64,000 nucleotides of DNA from Scolanthus callimorphus (Eukaryota; Cnidaria; Anthozoa; Actiniaria; Edwardsiidae), in the NCBI GenBank assembly GCA_033964015.1, contig CM066913.1:8302953-8366952 (forward strand), written 5' to 3'. Each line of letters begins with the position of its first letter. Position 1 is the stretch's first letter. The position numbers and the translations under genes were made by a program. The notes below the pieces were generated by a model. That model ran no database searches, was not told the origin of the DNA, and saw nothing but the letters and a program-made list of their open reading frames with translations. Shown one piece after another: positions 9,822 to 54,555 of the stretch.

Positions 9822-12380
9822 TCAATTCATGTCCAGTTTCCTTCGTATGATCTTGTACTTTATTCCTGGGCAATCTTGGACACGACCACCCTCAAATATC
9901 ACAACGCCATGCTCTTGTAACTGTCCTCTCTCTCCAGGAATATAAGCTGAGATGGTTTTACCATTGCTTAACTTCAGTAAAGCACATTTCCTCTGAGCTG
10001 AGTTTGGTTTCTTAGGCTACGTATAAAGACCTTGACACATACTCCCTTTCTTTGTGGGCCTAGCATAACTTTCTCTGATCTTGGAATATACTTTTTTATT
10101 TGCGTATCTTGGTACGTGGCTTCTCACGTCGTATTTGATTCAGTGTTGGTAAGCATCTGACTCCAGTTGCAAAGGAGCCTAGTCCACATTTAGGAGAAGG
10201 ATTGATAAATGTATGCAAAGTTGAATACCTGTGTGCTTTCTGCAGTAACTTTGAACTGGACACCTTGGAAAATTTGACTGCAATTGTCTTGGATGGGAAA
10301 TACTGTATGACCTTGAGATTGCAGTTAGACTTCTGATAAGTCGATTGGGCTGAAAGGTAAGTGGTACATATAAATGGTGCTAATAAGTAATGTGACAGTC
10401 AAAGATTTACCAAGGAAAACAAAAGTGAACTAGGCCAATTTCATATATTAAAATATTTACTTGAATACGAGACTCTAGGGAATAAAACAAAGAAATAATT
10501 TTATTCCCCTGAGCCTCAGACTCAAGTAATCAAAGTCATGGTCTACTGACTGCACACTTTCTGTGATACTTAATTAAAAGGGGGGGGGGGGGCATGAATA
10601 GGGGTCCACAAATCTGCTGAACTGTTAATTTTTTGTGAAAATCAACCGATCTGCACAAAGCTTTGCCTCAATCCAAATCTGCAACGTTTGATTTATGATA
10701 ACAATTGACAATTAGAAAAAAATATCTGTATCGCTTACATACATCTCTCGTACTCACCCTAACTGAAATGTGAAAACATAAACGGCTACAAATTCAAATA
10801 ACTAGGGCTATTTTGTCTACAGGCCCTATAGCCAACACTTGGCACAATCTGTTGTTGCAATTATGCTCCTAAGTCATGAGTACAAGTCCCAACAGGCCAA
10901 GGCTGTAGGTCTGTTTTCAGCTACTCATAGTAAGTGTGCAGGTTTATCCTATTTGCAGAGATATTCAGTGATTCATCATTTTAATGAGAGTTGCATCAGT
11001 TGTTGTCAATAAATAATAGGTCTTTATTATATGGATGCCAGTGTTTTACCGGAAACTAAAACACTCGTATTTTCCATATCTTCACTAGTGAAAATATGAA
11101 AATATTATGTACCGAATGACCCGGATGTGTAAGTTTGCAGTGTTGTTTTCCTCACTTTCGTCTGCAGTGAAATCTCGCTCGGTCACTGGAGTTTTAGCCA
11201 CAAAACTAGGTTTTGTTCTAGTTCTAAAGAGCAAACCTTAGGTCAATTATGGCAGAGAAAGCTACAGCAACACAAATGGAAATGAGTTCTTAACTAATCA
11301 GAAAGGAATCAGAAAGATTGAGGGAGCATTTCACAAGCACATAAGCACTTTCAACTTTACCAAGAGAGTTGTTCAATTTTTATATTTTGCTATGTCAATT
11401 CTTATCCATATAATAAAAGAACATTACACGGTGGCTTGAAGATATGGATTTTTTTCTCGTGTCAAAAACAATATTGTGTGTTTCCAAAAAATATCCATAC
11501 CCCCCCTACGGAAGGGATTGGAAATTCCAGAGGGGTGGGGGGATCAATTTACCTGATATTTTCCATACAAATACCCCGGGGGGGGGGTTCTTCACATGTC
11601 GACCTGATAGGGGTGCTCGTCGTATTTTTTAGGGGTCAAAATCGGCTCTCAGGTATTTTTTAGGGTTATCGGAGAAACATTGTGGCTTTCACTAATAAAT
11701 GGTATTTTTTTAGGGGTACGCAAATGAATGACAGGGTCACAAACCAAGCAAAACGTTTTCTTTCTTCTTTGCTCATTTATAGCTCTAAACTAAGCTTGTT
11801 TTGAGATGAAAAACAATAAACAATAACAATAAAGGTTTATTGTTGGTATTTTTTAGGGTCATTTGTTTTATAAGGTATTTTTTAGGGGGTGGATTTTTTA
11901 TGTCCTGGTATTTTTTAGGGTATATTTTCCGATGTCCCGACGAGCACCCCTAACACTCTTACATGGGAGAACCCCCCCCCCCCCCCCCCCGGGACAAATA
12001 CTCCATTTTTCTTCGGAAATTCCAGAAGGGTGGAGGGGCCCCCCCCCCCCGGGACAAATACTCCATTTTTCTTCGGAAATTCCAGAAGGGTGGAGGGGTC
12101 ATTTCTCAACACCCTTCCGTGGGGGGGGGGGGGGTTGGATATTTTTTGGAAACACATTTTACTCTGACACTCGCTGCGCTCGTTCGTAAAAATATTGTTC
12201 TTGACACTCGAAAATAAAATCCATATCTTCGCGCCACCGTGTAATATCCTCTATATACGTTTGATCTATATAGGAAATGCTGAGACCTTTAAGAATCCAG
12301 AAGACAATAATATAATATCATTCCCTTAACACAAGTACGTTGAATCTTACCAACATCTGCAGCTTGCCCAACCAGCTCAT
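9822..12380 (-). CDS. MRPS12: Mitochondrial ribosomal protein uS12m (MRPS12-like)
   Basis: Small-subunit mitoribosome protein uS12m, the decoding-centre protein. Proposed exon 1 (complement 12351-12380) encodes [10 protein letters not shown] and ends at a GTAAGA donor. Exon 2 (complement 9822-10332) follows a TTATCAG acceptor in matching phase 0. Exon 2 encodes a presequence-like stretch, then [36 protein letters not shown], the [26 protein letters not shown] core and a stop at 9822. These are the hallmark uS12 motifs. Two frame changes occur in exon 2, near 10095 (after RTKIRK) and near 10014 (before PKKPNSA). Each is explained by one missing base, giving about 180 aa when allowed for. An AATAAA signal lies on the minus strand at 9722-9727. 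The intron holds the TIR element 11427-12241. Identity is secure; exon 1 is an inference from motif resemblance and phase. Confidence 0.8.
10333..11426 (-). other. uS12m intron (distal part), no gene seen
   Basis: Intron sequence between uS12m exon 2 and the TIR element at 11427. It contains a G-run at about 10580-10592 and otherwise AT-rich sequence without coding signal. Confidence 0.45.
11427..12241. mobile_element. TIR element (CACGGTGGC ends) with TA target site
   Basis: The left end CACGGTGGC(TT)GAAGATATGGATTTT is inverted at the right end (...AAAATCCATATCTTCGCGCCACCGTG). Both ends are flanked by TA, and a CAAAAACAATATT block also pairs. Inside lies a second inverted-repeat element (11476-12156) and many copies of a GGTATTTTTTAGGG motif (11615-11935). 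The element sits in the uS12m intron, about 110 bp from exon 1. Confidence 0.65.
11476..12156. mobile_element. Inner inverted-repeat element, GGAAATTCCAGAGGGGTGGG family
   Basis: TGTGTTTCCAAAAAATATCC at the left is inverted as GGATATTTTTTGGAAACACA at the right; both are followed inward by C/G-runs and CCTACGGAAGG / CCTTCCGTGGG. The same family occurs at 55341-55555. A ~60-bp unit (GGGACAAATACTCCATTTTT...GGTGGAGGGG) is tandemly duplicated at about 11990-12100. The open frames across it are repeat translations, not genes. Confidence 0.6.
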
Positions 12381-12657
12381 GGCCGCCATGTTTGAATTTC
12401 ATGGGGAAGTCCGCTGTGCTGCATGTCACAGGCTCGACCAATGCATTATTCGCTTGTTTTTTTAAAAACCCTAAAATAAATTCCTTTCAGGATAAACAAA
12501 GGCGTATTTGAACTCATGTATATTTTTTATAAATATAAACATATGTTTTAAAACAGCACATTTTGAATAAAATTAAAGAAACTTCGTCGATCGTATGGGT
12601 TTCCTGTTTATCTCCCATGAGTCTCTGCGTGGAGTTTACAGAAATTAGTGCGCCAAA
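12381..12657. promoter_or_regulatory. Shared 5' region of uS12m (-) and muskelin (+)
   Basis: Only 277 bp separate the inferred uS12m start codon (complement 12378-12380) and the muskelin ATG (12658), so both transcription starts should lie in this interval. I see a CCAAT-like element (GACCAATGC, about 12436) but no well-placed TATA box for either gene. A bidirectional promoter is an inference from geometry. Confidence 0.55.
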
Positions 12658-45740
<33,083 letters not shown>

Positions 45741-47013
45741 GAACAAATCAGTGGTATCCCTGTGGTGGACGATGTCCCCTTTGGGAACCCTGTGTGGATT
45801 TCTGCATCCTGGTGGGCTTCCTCTGGACGTGTTGCTTAAAAAGACGCCTAAAGACACATAGTAATGCGACAAGAAAACACCAAACAATTTGTATGATGTA
45901 TGATGTGTAGGAAAGCTGAATATTGTCATGCGGCAATCAGTCTATATTGCAGTGATATAGTACCGTATCTTAGAGCATGGCGAAACTGCTTCCTTCTAAA
46001 GCTGTGGTGTCCTTCGTCGGCTTAAATCTCGTTCCCAGGGCCTATTCCGCTGTTTGTTGTTTGTCGTAGGCTCTGGCGGCAGACAATCGTAGGCCGATTC
46101 TGGCCGATGTTCCCGCGCGCCATTTTGAAATTCGCCTAACCGACAAGACAGTCACCATATTTGGAAAAGCCCTGGGACTTCCGGTTTCGTCTGGCACCAG
46201 AGTCAGTCAGCATGACCGAGAATGCGTCGGCTTTTTTTATGTAAAGAAGATTTTCACCCTTTTTTGTCATGCGAAAGTAGGACATGAGGGAGAATCAAGC
46301 AAGGGAAAGACCTTTTGCCGTTAAATGAGATAAACTAATGAATGAAAAAAATAATGCGAACGATATTGCTTAATATTAAGTCATAATTTGTAACTTTCGT
46401 TGTAGAGGGAACCCGTAACTCTAGTTACTGATGGAACGCGTTCTGTACTCTAAGGGCATATGGTATGCTGCTTTAGTGTATAAAACTAAAGCCTAGTTTC
46501 CATATAGTCTTATCTGTCTCATAAGTCGACCGTGAAACAATGGAATTGGAATTATTCTTTTGTTTCACGGTTGACTGATACGACAGGTAAGACTATATGG
46601 AAACTAGGCTTAAACTCTAAAACGTTAATATATCGATTAAATAGAATATAACCCGTGCAAGTGTATATGAAACAAGCTGCTTCTACAGCAGTGTAATAGT
46701 GTAAATAAGATTACTTTTTAGCAATTGCATGACATATTTTTTGTTGTGTTACTCTGTTGTTTATAACAAATAAAATATGAATAAAATGTTGTATGCTATT
46801 ATGGGTGGTAGAGTGAAGCTCAAAAGCGTTTCACCTTAAATATTCATTTTCACGTGAATACGTGGCATTTGAAAAGATAAAAGCTTGCTCTGCGATTCGG
46901 CCGAATAAAAATAATTAATGGAGCGGAAAGTCGTTAGAACCCCACGCAAGATTGTATTTTTTAAACTTTAATTTCTTATAATTCAAGACATTCTTCAGTG
47001 CAGCCAATAATAT
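45741..47013. other. 3' flank of muskelin, no gene seen
   Basis: Contains a foldback MITE at 46490-46610 and AATAAA-type signals near 46769-46792. Open frames here show no features. Confidence 0.4.
46490..46610. mobile_element. Foldback MITE, AGCCTAGTTTCCATATAGTC ends
   Basis: AGCCTAGTTTCCATATAGTC is exactly inverted at 46591-46610. Inner CCGTGAAACAA / TTGTTTCACGG also pair. 121 bp. Confidence 0.75.
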
Positions 47014-47152
47014 ACACTTAATGACTGCTCCCGAGGGAAACATCAGTTTTATTTCCCGAGAATCTCGATGTTTCCCGAGACGAAGTCGAGGGAAACATCG
47101 AGATTCGAGGGAAACAAAACTGATGTTTCTCGAGGGAGTAGTCATTAAGTGT
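47014..47152. mobile_element. Foldback MITE, ACACTTAATGACTGC family, long copy
   Basis: ACACTTAATGACTGCTCCCG at the left, inverted at the right as GGGAGTAGTCATTAAGTGT. The inner CGATGTTTCCCGAG / CTCGAATCTCGATG-like repeats pair. Same outer ends as 5990-6050. Confidence 0.65.
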
Positions 47153-47883
47153 TTTGTTATATAGCAGAAAACATACTGCAATTATTAAGTCGAAACAAAC
47201 GTTTTCAAGAATGAAAGTGAAGTTACAAAGTGTGCGCCGACTGCATCATGTAAAGGGAAAACACTCCTAAATAACACGATTTTTTTGCATTAGCAAAAAC
47301 TTATCAAAATTAGCAAAGGTTTTTTTTAAATACTCGCGTGTTTACAATAAACTTCTATTTTTTCTCGCTCTCAAACGCGACGCGCGAAAGCAATATTCCC
47401 CAACCGGTCAATAATTTTTCGCAACATTGACTGATCGGGGAATATTTGATTTGTACTTCACCACGTGACCTTGATTTAGCCAATGAGAGCGCACGCTCGG
47501 TTGGAGTGAGCACTCGCTATATAACAATTAATAATAATCTTATCGAGCTGTTTAGATATATTTGTTTACATGAATATCTAGTATGAAACGAAGCCGTGAA
47601 ATCGCCACAGGCATCCCGTCAACGGAAAACGTAGCAAGAATTGCGCGCGGATTTAAGTAGTTGCTCTATAATGACGTCACAAATGTTGCCAATGTCTCTG
47701 TTTAGCTGAATAGTATCGGTCAACGCTGCGAAATAAACAAGAAATGGGTTGCGAGCGTAGATGAACCGCTCGTCCCAAGAAGGGCAACTTTGAAAAGCGA
47801 ACGGGGTCGCCATTGCTTGCCTCTGCAGAAGAAAAACATGGCGAATGACACGGCACGTTATACACGCCGATTAACAACCAGGG

Positions 47884-49388
47884 ATGCCGCCTGAGGTTGC
47901 TTTTGACTGGCTCACATTGTTGGTAAGATCGTTCCAGGTCGTAACACTAGGCTGGCTTTTGCTAGCATATCTGGCCTACTGCTGGTGTTTGGGAACCGAG
48001 GCATTTCCAGTACAGCCAAGTGAACTCCCGATTTTTGTGGAGCAAGACGAGGGGCCAGTATGCATCGATGACAAAGGCAATGAGGCACCGCTCTCATTGC
48101 ACGTCCATTTGCAATCCGCTGAAACATTGCAGGTCAGTTTCGCATTCCAAAGGTTTATTTAGATATGTGTATCGACCACTACAGTATTGATTTTCTGATT
48201 TAGTGAGCCTATTGGATTCGATAACTAAGAGCGATTTCAATTGATCCGTGCTGTATAAACTCGCTGTTTCACGTCCGATTGGGGTCTCGCTCGAAATTCA
48301 AAATGCACTCATCTGTGGCTCATCGACCCGGGTATGTTTACACTGTATATAAATGGATTTGCCGTATTAAATTTTGTCAGAGCCGGACCGAAATTTCATC
48401 CGTGCCGGGACTACGTGGCTAGGTAGGAATTTTCTGTAGTTCTGCTTCTGCAAAAGCTGGTTCTGGGACGACGATTCCAGTAATCAAGAATGCGCGCGCT
48501 GCATGTCGGTAGTACAAGTACTGCTTTAAACTGCTTGCAGAATAGCCTATGCTAACTGCTAGCAGAGTAGCATTTATTCGTTTTCTCTGTAACCTCTGCC
48601 CCTCTTCAAAAATATCTTCATTACTTCAATACTTTTGGGTTGCGCGGAACCAATACGGGCATGAAACCTCGTACCATGCAGAACTCCCTCGGCACAGAGG
48701 AGGCTCTGGTGACACTCATTTGAAGGCCTTCTCTGGTTGGCTAAAACGACTCGCATGCGTACATAAAACCAGCTCTATCTCGCTTTTGAAAACGTATCTG
48801 GCTAAATAGCTCAAAATTCGTTTGCTAATTGTCTTTTCAATCTATTGCTTCGACCTATACAAGTAATTTTGAGCCAAAAAGGTCATAAATACGTCTTATA
48901 CGCATGCGTCAGAGGCTGCCACCACAGCCTTCCCGCGAGGTGACGAGCCGGAGTTCTACGTACGAGAATGACACGTTTATTCCTTGTAGGATCCTCGGTC
49001 CCCTTATTGCAGTAACGGCTGCCAGGGCGCATGCGCATGTCCAGTTCTATACGGCGATGTAATTGACCCAGAGAAGAGCTTGAGAAAGTGTCGCGCCCAG
49101 TCGATCTCGAACAAGATGTTGGACAATCCCGAGTTGTTTCTAAAACTACTGGAAACAGACGACGAGCTAGCGGATCTCATTGTTAAGAAATTTAATCCCT
49201 TATTGAAACCCGACTCTCAACAAGGAACTAGCGATTCACCGACTGACCAACAGGGCACTAGTGATTCACTGAGGGGATGGAGTGACCACACCCTTGATCG
49301 ACGAAGCGGAGACGTTGCGCTGCATAGGAGCAGGGGAGCGATGATGGGTACATGGAGAGAAGAAAGTTCAGGAAGGTTTTCAAGGTGA
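47884..49388 (+). CDS. Hypothetical membrane protein, two exons
   Basis: Exon 1 (47884-48132) encodes 83 aa with one strong hydrophobic segment (VVTLGWLLLAYLAYCW, residues ~19-34) and ends at CAG|GTCAGT. Exon 2 (48990-49388) follows TTCCTTGTAG in the same phase 0. Its first part is cysteine-rich (YCSNGCQGACACP), then acidic/helical (LELFLKLLETDDELADL-like, from about 49113), then a Gln/Ser-rich tail with two QQGTSDS repeats, ending at a TAA/TGA near 49386. Total about 215 aa. Not recognised. An upstream ATG at 47838 opens a 19-codon frame that ends inside exon 1. Could be a single-pass membrane protein; no function inferred. Confidence 0.45.
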
Positions 49389-51247
49389 AGCGGAGTATCA
49401 GGACCCGAGACAGAAGCAAGACATTATAGACATATACGGCAAGTAAACGTGTGAGCCTCTAGATGCATCCTAAGGGGCAACAGAAAAATGGTCCAAAATC
49501 AGTGAAAAGCTTTCGTCAAGAGGGGCGCGGTGGCAGTCAAACAAGAGTTATTTCAGCTGAGGTTCCTCTTCAGGGAAAAGTTAAATGCAACAAATATCAA
49601 TCCACATACAAATGTTGTTTTATTGTTATATATTTCCCTGCGTATAAATAATTTGTGACATAATTGTAATGCATTCATTTTTATCCTGGATCTGCAAGGT
49701 CTGTCTGCCCGAAATACCTAGGAGAAAAAAGAGCCCATGAGATCACCTAAACTTTGAGACATCGCATCAATTTTTTTTTATCGTGTCGGACCATGAAAAA
49801 CGAAAGGACCAATGTATAATGTATAATGTACCTTGATACTAGTGCGATGATCAGGTTGAGTGATGTCACAAGTTCTGCATTCTCACTGGTCATTGGTAAC
49901 TGGAACAAATGACAAAGAGGATTTGGCATTCGCAAGGCAATATGTAGGATTACACAAACTGGACAAACTGGACAAACTGGACTACAGGGTTATTCCACGA
50001 CTTTCACGCATGATATTTCTGGCCTACAGTTGTGTCAGTGGGCAGGTCCCGAGCAGGTGTAAGCTCAATTGCCTAAAAATGGCTCGAAATCAAGCCTAAA
50101 TTCTTCTAGAACATGGCCCACTGAGTATACTTTGAAGTGGAGGCAGGGAGCTCATAAAGAAGAATGTAGCACACAACACACAAGTGTGTATGTGTGTGTG
50201 TGTGGGGGGGGGGGGGGGGAACTAAGGGCTAGAGAATGTAAAAGGGTGATCCCTGTAGAACAATAGCGGTTCTTTGGGCATACCTGTGTCGCCCTGCATG
50301 CTGCACAATGTCGTGCTAGAGTACGGAGATGAGCTGTACAGTCTGGATGTAGAGGCTTCTCAAGACATGCCAACAGAGAATACAACCAACGACCCTAGAG
50401 CAGAAAATACATAACTAGTTTTGCTTGTGAAAGCACAGTAAGCATTGGATGATTTAATTTTTATCCACCTTTTTCAGGGATTGGAAGCTGGAAACACCTG
50501 GGGAAGGGGTCTGTTAACACCTTTCCAGTGGTGGGAATTTGGTTGTCTGGTGGAGTTTACAGGGTAGGGTACCCTGCTAGCTGTTCCCTCTTTTCTCAAT
50601 AGAGACCTCTGCTAGCAGGGTAAGGGTAGGGAAGTCTTTCAAAGGGATCAAATGACTTGGACGCTCCTGCTCACAGGCTATTCACACCATTCCAGACAAT
50701 CTCAACTCTAGACGTCAAAAAATATATGTATTTATGGCACTGGTACAGTCGATGTTCTGGCATCGACAACTGCTGTATAGAACTTTATACTCAGAGTCTA
50801 ATTAGCAAGAAATCAACAAATAAAATCCTACAGTAGTTTGAAATAATAAACTGTAGTAGCCCACTATTGAGACTATTGACAACATACTTGTTGATGTGAA
50901 TATCCAATAATTGCCATCCACTGAATGTGGTATTCTAACAGTTGCTCTACCATAACCTAAACAACAACAAACCATATCAGTCAGAAAGGCCAGCTGATGA
51001 CAATGAATGGGGTCACTAGAGTCTCAAAAATTTGCCAAGGTACAGATACATCACACTATGAAACAATGTTGGTATAAGCACTTGCGTCATTGGCATTTTA
51101 AAAAGTTGCAAGCATGGCCTGAGGCATACGCTGGGTTTTGCAAATTAACAGGCCAAGCTCATAATGTAGTGCAATACTTGTACCAAAGTCAGGAACAGTA
51201 TGACACTGACTTGCCTCGAAAGAAAGAGTAATACATCATTTTTTGTT
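49389..51247. other. No gene seen
   Basis: Contains an (ACAAACTGG)n short tandem at about 49954-49981, a TG/G microsatellite at 50184-50219 and an inverted TACCCTGCTAGC / GCTAGCAGGGTA pair at 50570-50620. The plus-strand frame 51007-51231 has no recognisable family. Confidence 0.4.
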
Positions 51248-51404
51248 AGAATAGTTTCCATCCGACTGTGTAATAGATACTAACAAAATACACACTGCTA
51301 TACACTGCTATATGTTTATTGTATTCTGCTTTTTAGTTATGACTAGTAGACACTATTAAACACTGACTATTAGTATTGTTTCACAGTCCGATGAAAACCA
51401 CTCT
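51248..51404. mobile_element. MITE, AGAGTGGTTTTCATCC family, complete copy
   Basis: The left end AGAATAGTTTCCATCCGACT is inverted at the right (GTCCGATGAAAACCACTCT). TA lies on both sides. Shares its body with 38701-38818. The right end supplies the last codons and stop of the minus-strand frame at 51381-51544. Confidence 0.7.
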
Positions 51405-53817
51405 AAAGAAGTGAAGCTTGTAGTCTGGAGGGAAGATACAGTCATGGAAAGTTGTGGTTCTTAGGGTATCTGTCTGATTTTTTCTGAAAGTATACCTACA
51501 TGGTTCAATTGGATGATCATTGTCAGCAATGGACCAGTACCAAACTATAAAAAAGAAAGACATGGATTTCATAAACCTTTGAAGCAAATTGTAATAGTCA
51601 AAGTGTGGTAGTCAAGCCAGCACAAAAGAGAACAAAAAAATAGAGTGTATTAGTACACTAAAGTTGTAGTTTATGAAAACCACTCTACCATTTTCTGCAG
51701 CTTCAATGTCACTTGGAGATTAAAATTAATACGCATGTTTCAGAGATGGCAACCTCTGACCTTCAAAATGGGGGAGATATTTTTGGCCCATAAAATATCT
51801 TTTGTACTGTGAAATAACCTTACAAAATTACAGTGTTTCTATTAAAAATGCATGATTGTGATAGACGACTCTGAAATGCTGGAATTTCCCACAGTTGGCA
51901 TCTCTGATGTTTAGCAAGTAGAGGTTTGGAAGGTACCACAAATGGCTGCATTTCTTGGAGGTTTCTGGTGAAAATATTTCATAAAATTATGGATTTGACA
52001 AACCTCCCACATTTCTGAACCATAGGTTTCTTCATCGCCTTCAACAAATGGTTTGTAACTTGTCTTGGTGAGACCTTCAGTTGAATACCCAACTGTTTCA
52101 CTGTAGAAGTTTAAAAATATGCAAGTAAACACACAAATAAGGACACTCAACCAACAGCATGGACTACAAGAAAAAAATAGGTAGGTGCACTGTATGCGAC
52201 ATACCACATCTTCAAAGCAGTCTCTCTACCAAGGCAAAACCGACACCATCCAATCTCACTTTCTTTAAAGGGCTGCAACTCAAAAGACATGGATTATTAG
52301 CATCCCTGTTTTATGTCAAGCAAAAACTAAATGCACAAGCAAAAACTGAAATGCACATTTTTATTGGTTATTGTTCCATTATTTACACCTAATTCAGAAA
52401 AGGTTGCTTTGGTTATTGAATACCTTTGTTTCATGGTCACTGAAGCAAAGAATTCCTTTGTTTCGCACTATAATTGAAAGACCAAACACCAAACACCAAA
52501 GCAACCTTTTTTGAATTAGGTATATACCATAGGATATTGTCCTTTCAGGTCACTTCGTCTAGCTCTGTATTGTGCTAGAGTCTGAAAATAAAATCACAGA
52601 ATACATTAAACTTATTACAAGTTATGTCTTAATGAGTCAAATCTAAAATGAGTAAAACAGTGGGATGGTATTGAATATCAGTGCATGCTAAAAGAATACA
52701 CCCTCTGCCCACCTGTCTGAGATCTGCAAAATCTGCAGCCTGTTGTTGTTGCCATTCTAGAGATGGTGAAACACCTGCTGGTGCTGGGGTGCAACCTGAC
52801 ACCTGTACAAAACAGAACTGGACTGAGAGGGGTTGGGGAAGTTCAGAGGTGAGGAACAATGACTTTGCCTTAATTTCTACGAGGTAGATAAACCATGGGC
52901 AGATTTAGTAATAAAATCTGATGGTAGCCCACTAACATTTATGCCAATAGTGACAAAATAAAAAACCCTGAAATCTGACAGTAGCATTGCTACAGTGTTG
53001 CAATGTCTAAAGCCACCCCTGTAAACCCAGGGAAGTGTGAGGGAATTGATGGAACCAAGTTTCCATGGAAATCACTGTTAAGTCACAGTTTCGGTATGCT
53101 TTTTTCTCACATTCAGGCTTAACTCAGTTTAAGGCCCAGTTTATATGAGCCCGAGAAGAATAGATAGCTTCTAACCAAGGCACTCAAAGCAAGCGTTTAT
53201 ATGGAGAAAACATGTCTCGGGTAAAAGGGATAGCCCCCATAGGTGAGACGAGTTTGAATCGTCCAATATGGTGGACCTCAGAAGCCTTTCTTGACAGTAT
53301 TGCTACTTTCACTTCTTTTAAAGTCTTTATAAGCAGCATAGCCCATAAGTCTTCGAGATAATTTCTTTTATTCTATTACGTTTCGAAGACAATGACGTCC
53401 TAGAAACCAAAAATATGCCAAAATGGCCTGGAAGAGTTGTCCCATGGAAGAAGAGGAGAAAGTATGGAGAAAGTTGTCCCGGGACAAAGGGATAACTCGC
53501 CTGGGCTACGTGAGCTGGCACCCGAGACAACCCTTCATCCCAGGACGTCATGTAAACAGTTAATTGCATTTTACAAAGAAATGTATGGGAAAAGTGTCTC
53601 GTCCCGAGTAACTCGGCTAAGGGGGTTATCCTTTCTTCCCGGGACAACTTTTGCAGCAAATGTGCAGTATTGATTTTCTTCCCAATTTCAAGTAGCATAC
53701 CTTAATATGGCTGGTCTGTTTTTTGGTGAATTTCTTTCCTGACAAGTCAGCTGTTACAACATCAGGGCACTGATCTGCTTCTTGCCTGGGTAAACCAAGG
53801 TTTTGATAGAAGTGCAT
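51381..53817 (-). CDS. Unidentified minus-strand gene, partly resolved exons
   Basis: Candidate exons (complement): 53701-53817 starting MHFYQNLGLPRQEAD, 52713-52802 (VSGCTPAPAGVSPSLEW), 52528-52581 (TLAQYRARRSDLKGQYPM), 52004-52100 (VGYSTEGLTKTSYKPF) and 51381-51544 (WYWSIADNDHPIEPC, then FHDCIFPPDYKLHFF). The first three chain in phase 0 with GT/AG sites. The fourth needs a phase 2 entry and the fifth a phase 1 entry, so at least one exon is missing or the 3' part has decayed. The short aromatic/proline-rich exons recall axonemal microtubule-associated small proteins, but this is only an impression; I do not recognise it. A possible 5' non-coding exon lies near 53944-54045. Confidence 0.4.
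52388..52520. mobile_element. Foldback MITE adjoining a splice donor
   Basis: CCTAATTCAGAAAAGGTTGC is inverted at the right as GCAACCTTTTTTGAATTAGG. It ends 7 bp from the 52528 exon edge, within the donor region of the minus-strand gene. Confidence 0.65.
53135..53660. repeat. Repeat region with GTCCCGGGACAA inverted units
   Basis: AAAGTTGTCCCGGGACAAAG (53463) pairs with CTTCCCGGGACAACTTTT (53635). Similar GTTTATATG...GAGCCCGAGAA / CTCGGG pieces occur at 53150-53225. Probably one or two overlapping MITEs. Confidence 0.4.
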
Positions 53818-54154
53818 ACTTAACTTAAGTAAGTAAGTACTTAAGTTACTTAAGTACTCAAGAAGGTCCCGCAAATCCATGCAAAGAACATATTTCCTTA
53901 TGCATGATGCACGCAACAGAGAACTTTGCGCAATAATCTCCACTTACTGAACTCTTCTCAGGTACTCTAGCCCTGTTGTAGGTAGCTATCATCGTCATAA
54001 TCTTCAAACTCAAAGTTTGTTTCTTCCAGAAATCCGAGCACAGGTTCCATCACGATCAGCAAGTTGACATTTCAGACAGGCCAGGTTACCAAGCCATACA
54101 GGCCAGGCTACTGATTTAGAAGTCTACTCGCAGAGCATGCTGGGTGTGTTCAAA

Positions 54155-54186
54155 ATGGAGCTGGTTTTGTCTTGTTCGACCTTGAA
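54155..54186 (+). other. Possible plus-strand first exon (MELVLSCSTL)
   Basis: An ATG with ten codons ends at a strong donor (GAA|GTAAGC). It lies divergently to the minus-strand gene ending its 5' side near 54045. No downstream exons were found, so this is weak. Confidence 0.15.
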
Positions 54187-54555
54187 GTAAGCTATATTCT
54201 TCTTTGAATTACTCTGCAATTGATGCTCTAGGTTGTTGTTGTTTTATTTTATGATTTCATTGGTTGTTTAATATCCCATTTGATTTCCCATTGAAGTTTT
54301 GCTGTTGTCGTCCTAAAGTTCGGCTCTGTGTTTTATTTAAGCTTACTTAAGTTAAGCTTATTTTATTGTAGCTCCTAGGATTTTATGAAAAAGTCTAAAA
54401 TACCGGCTATTCGTTGCAGGCCTCTATGGAAAATAAACCTTTCAAAGTTTTCATTGGAAGCACAGCTTTAGTGCGGCTGTGGAGTTGCTGTACTGTAGGT
54501 AGGTAGTAACTTTATAAAACTTGGGGGGGGGGGGGGGGGGGGGGGTTGCACGTAA

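Noticed and set aside
11863..12217. Several overlapping open frames rich in Pro/Gly (plus and minus strands)
   Set aside because: They are translations of G/C-runs and a duplicated 60-bp unit within MITEs.
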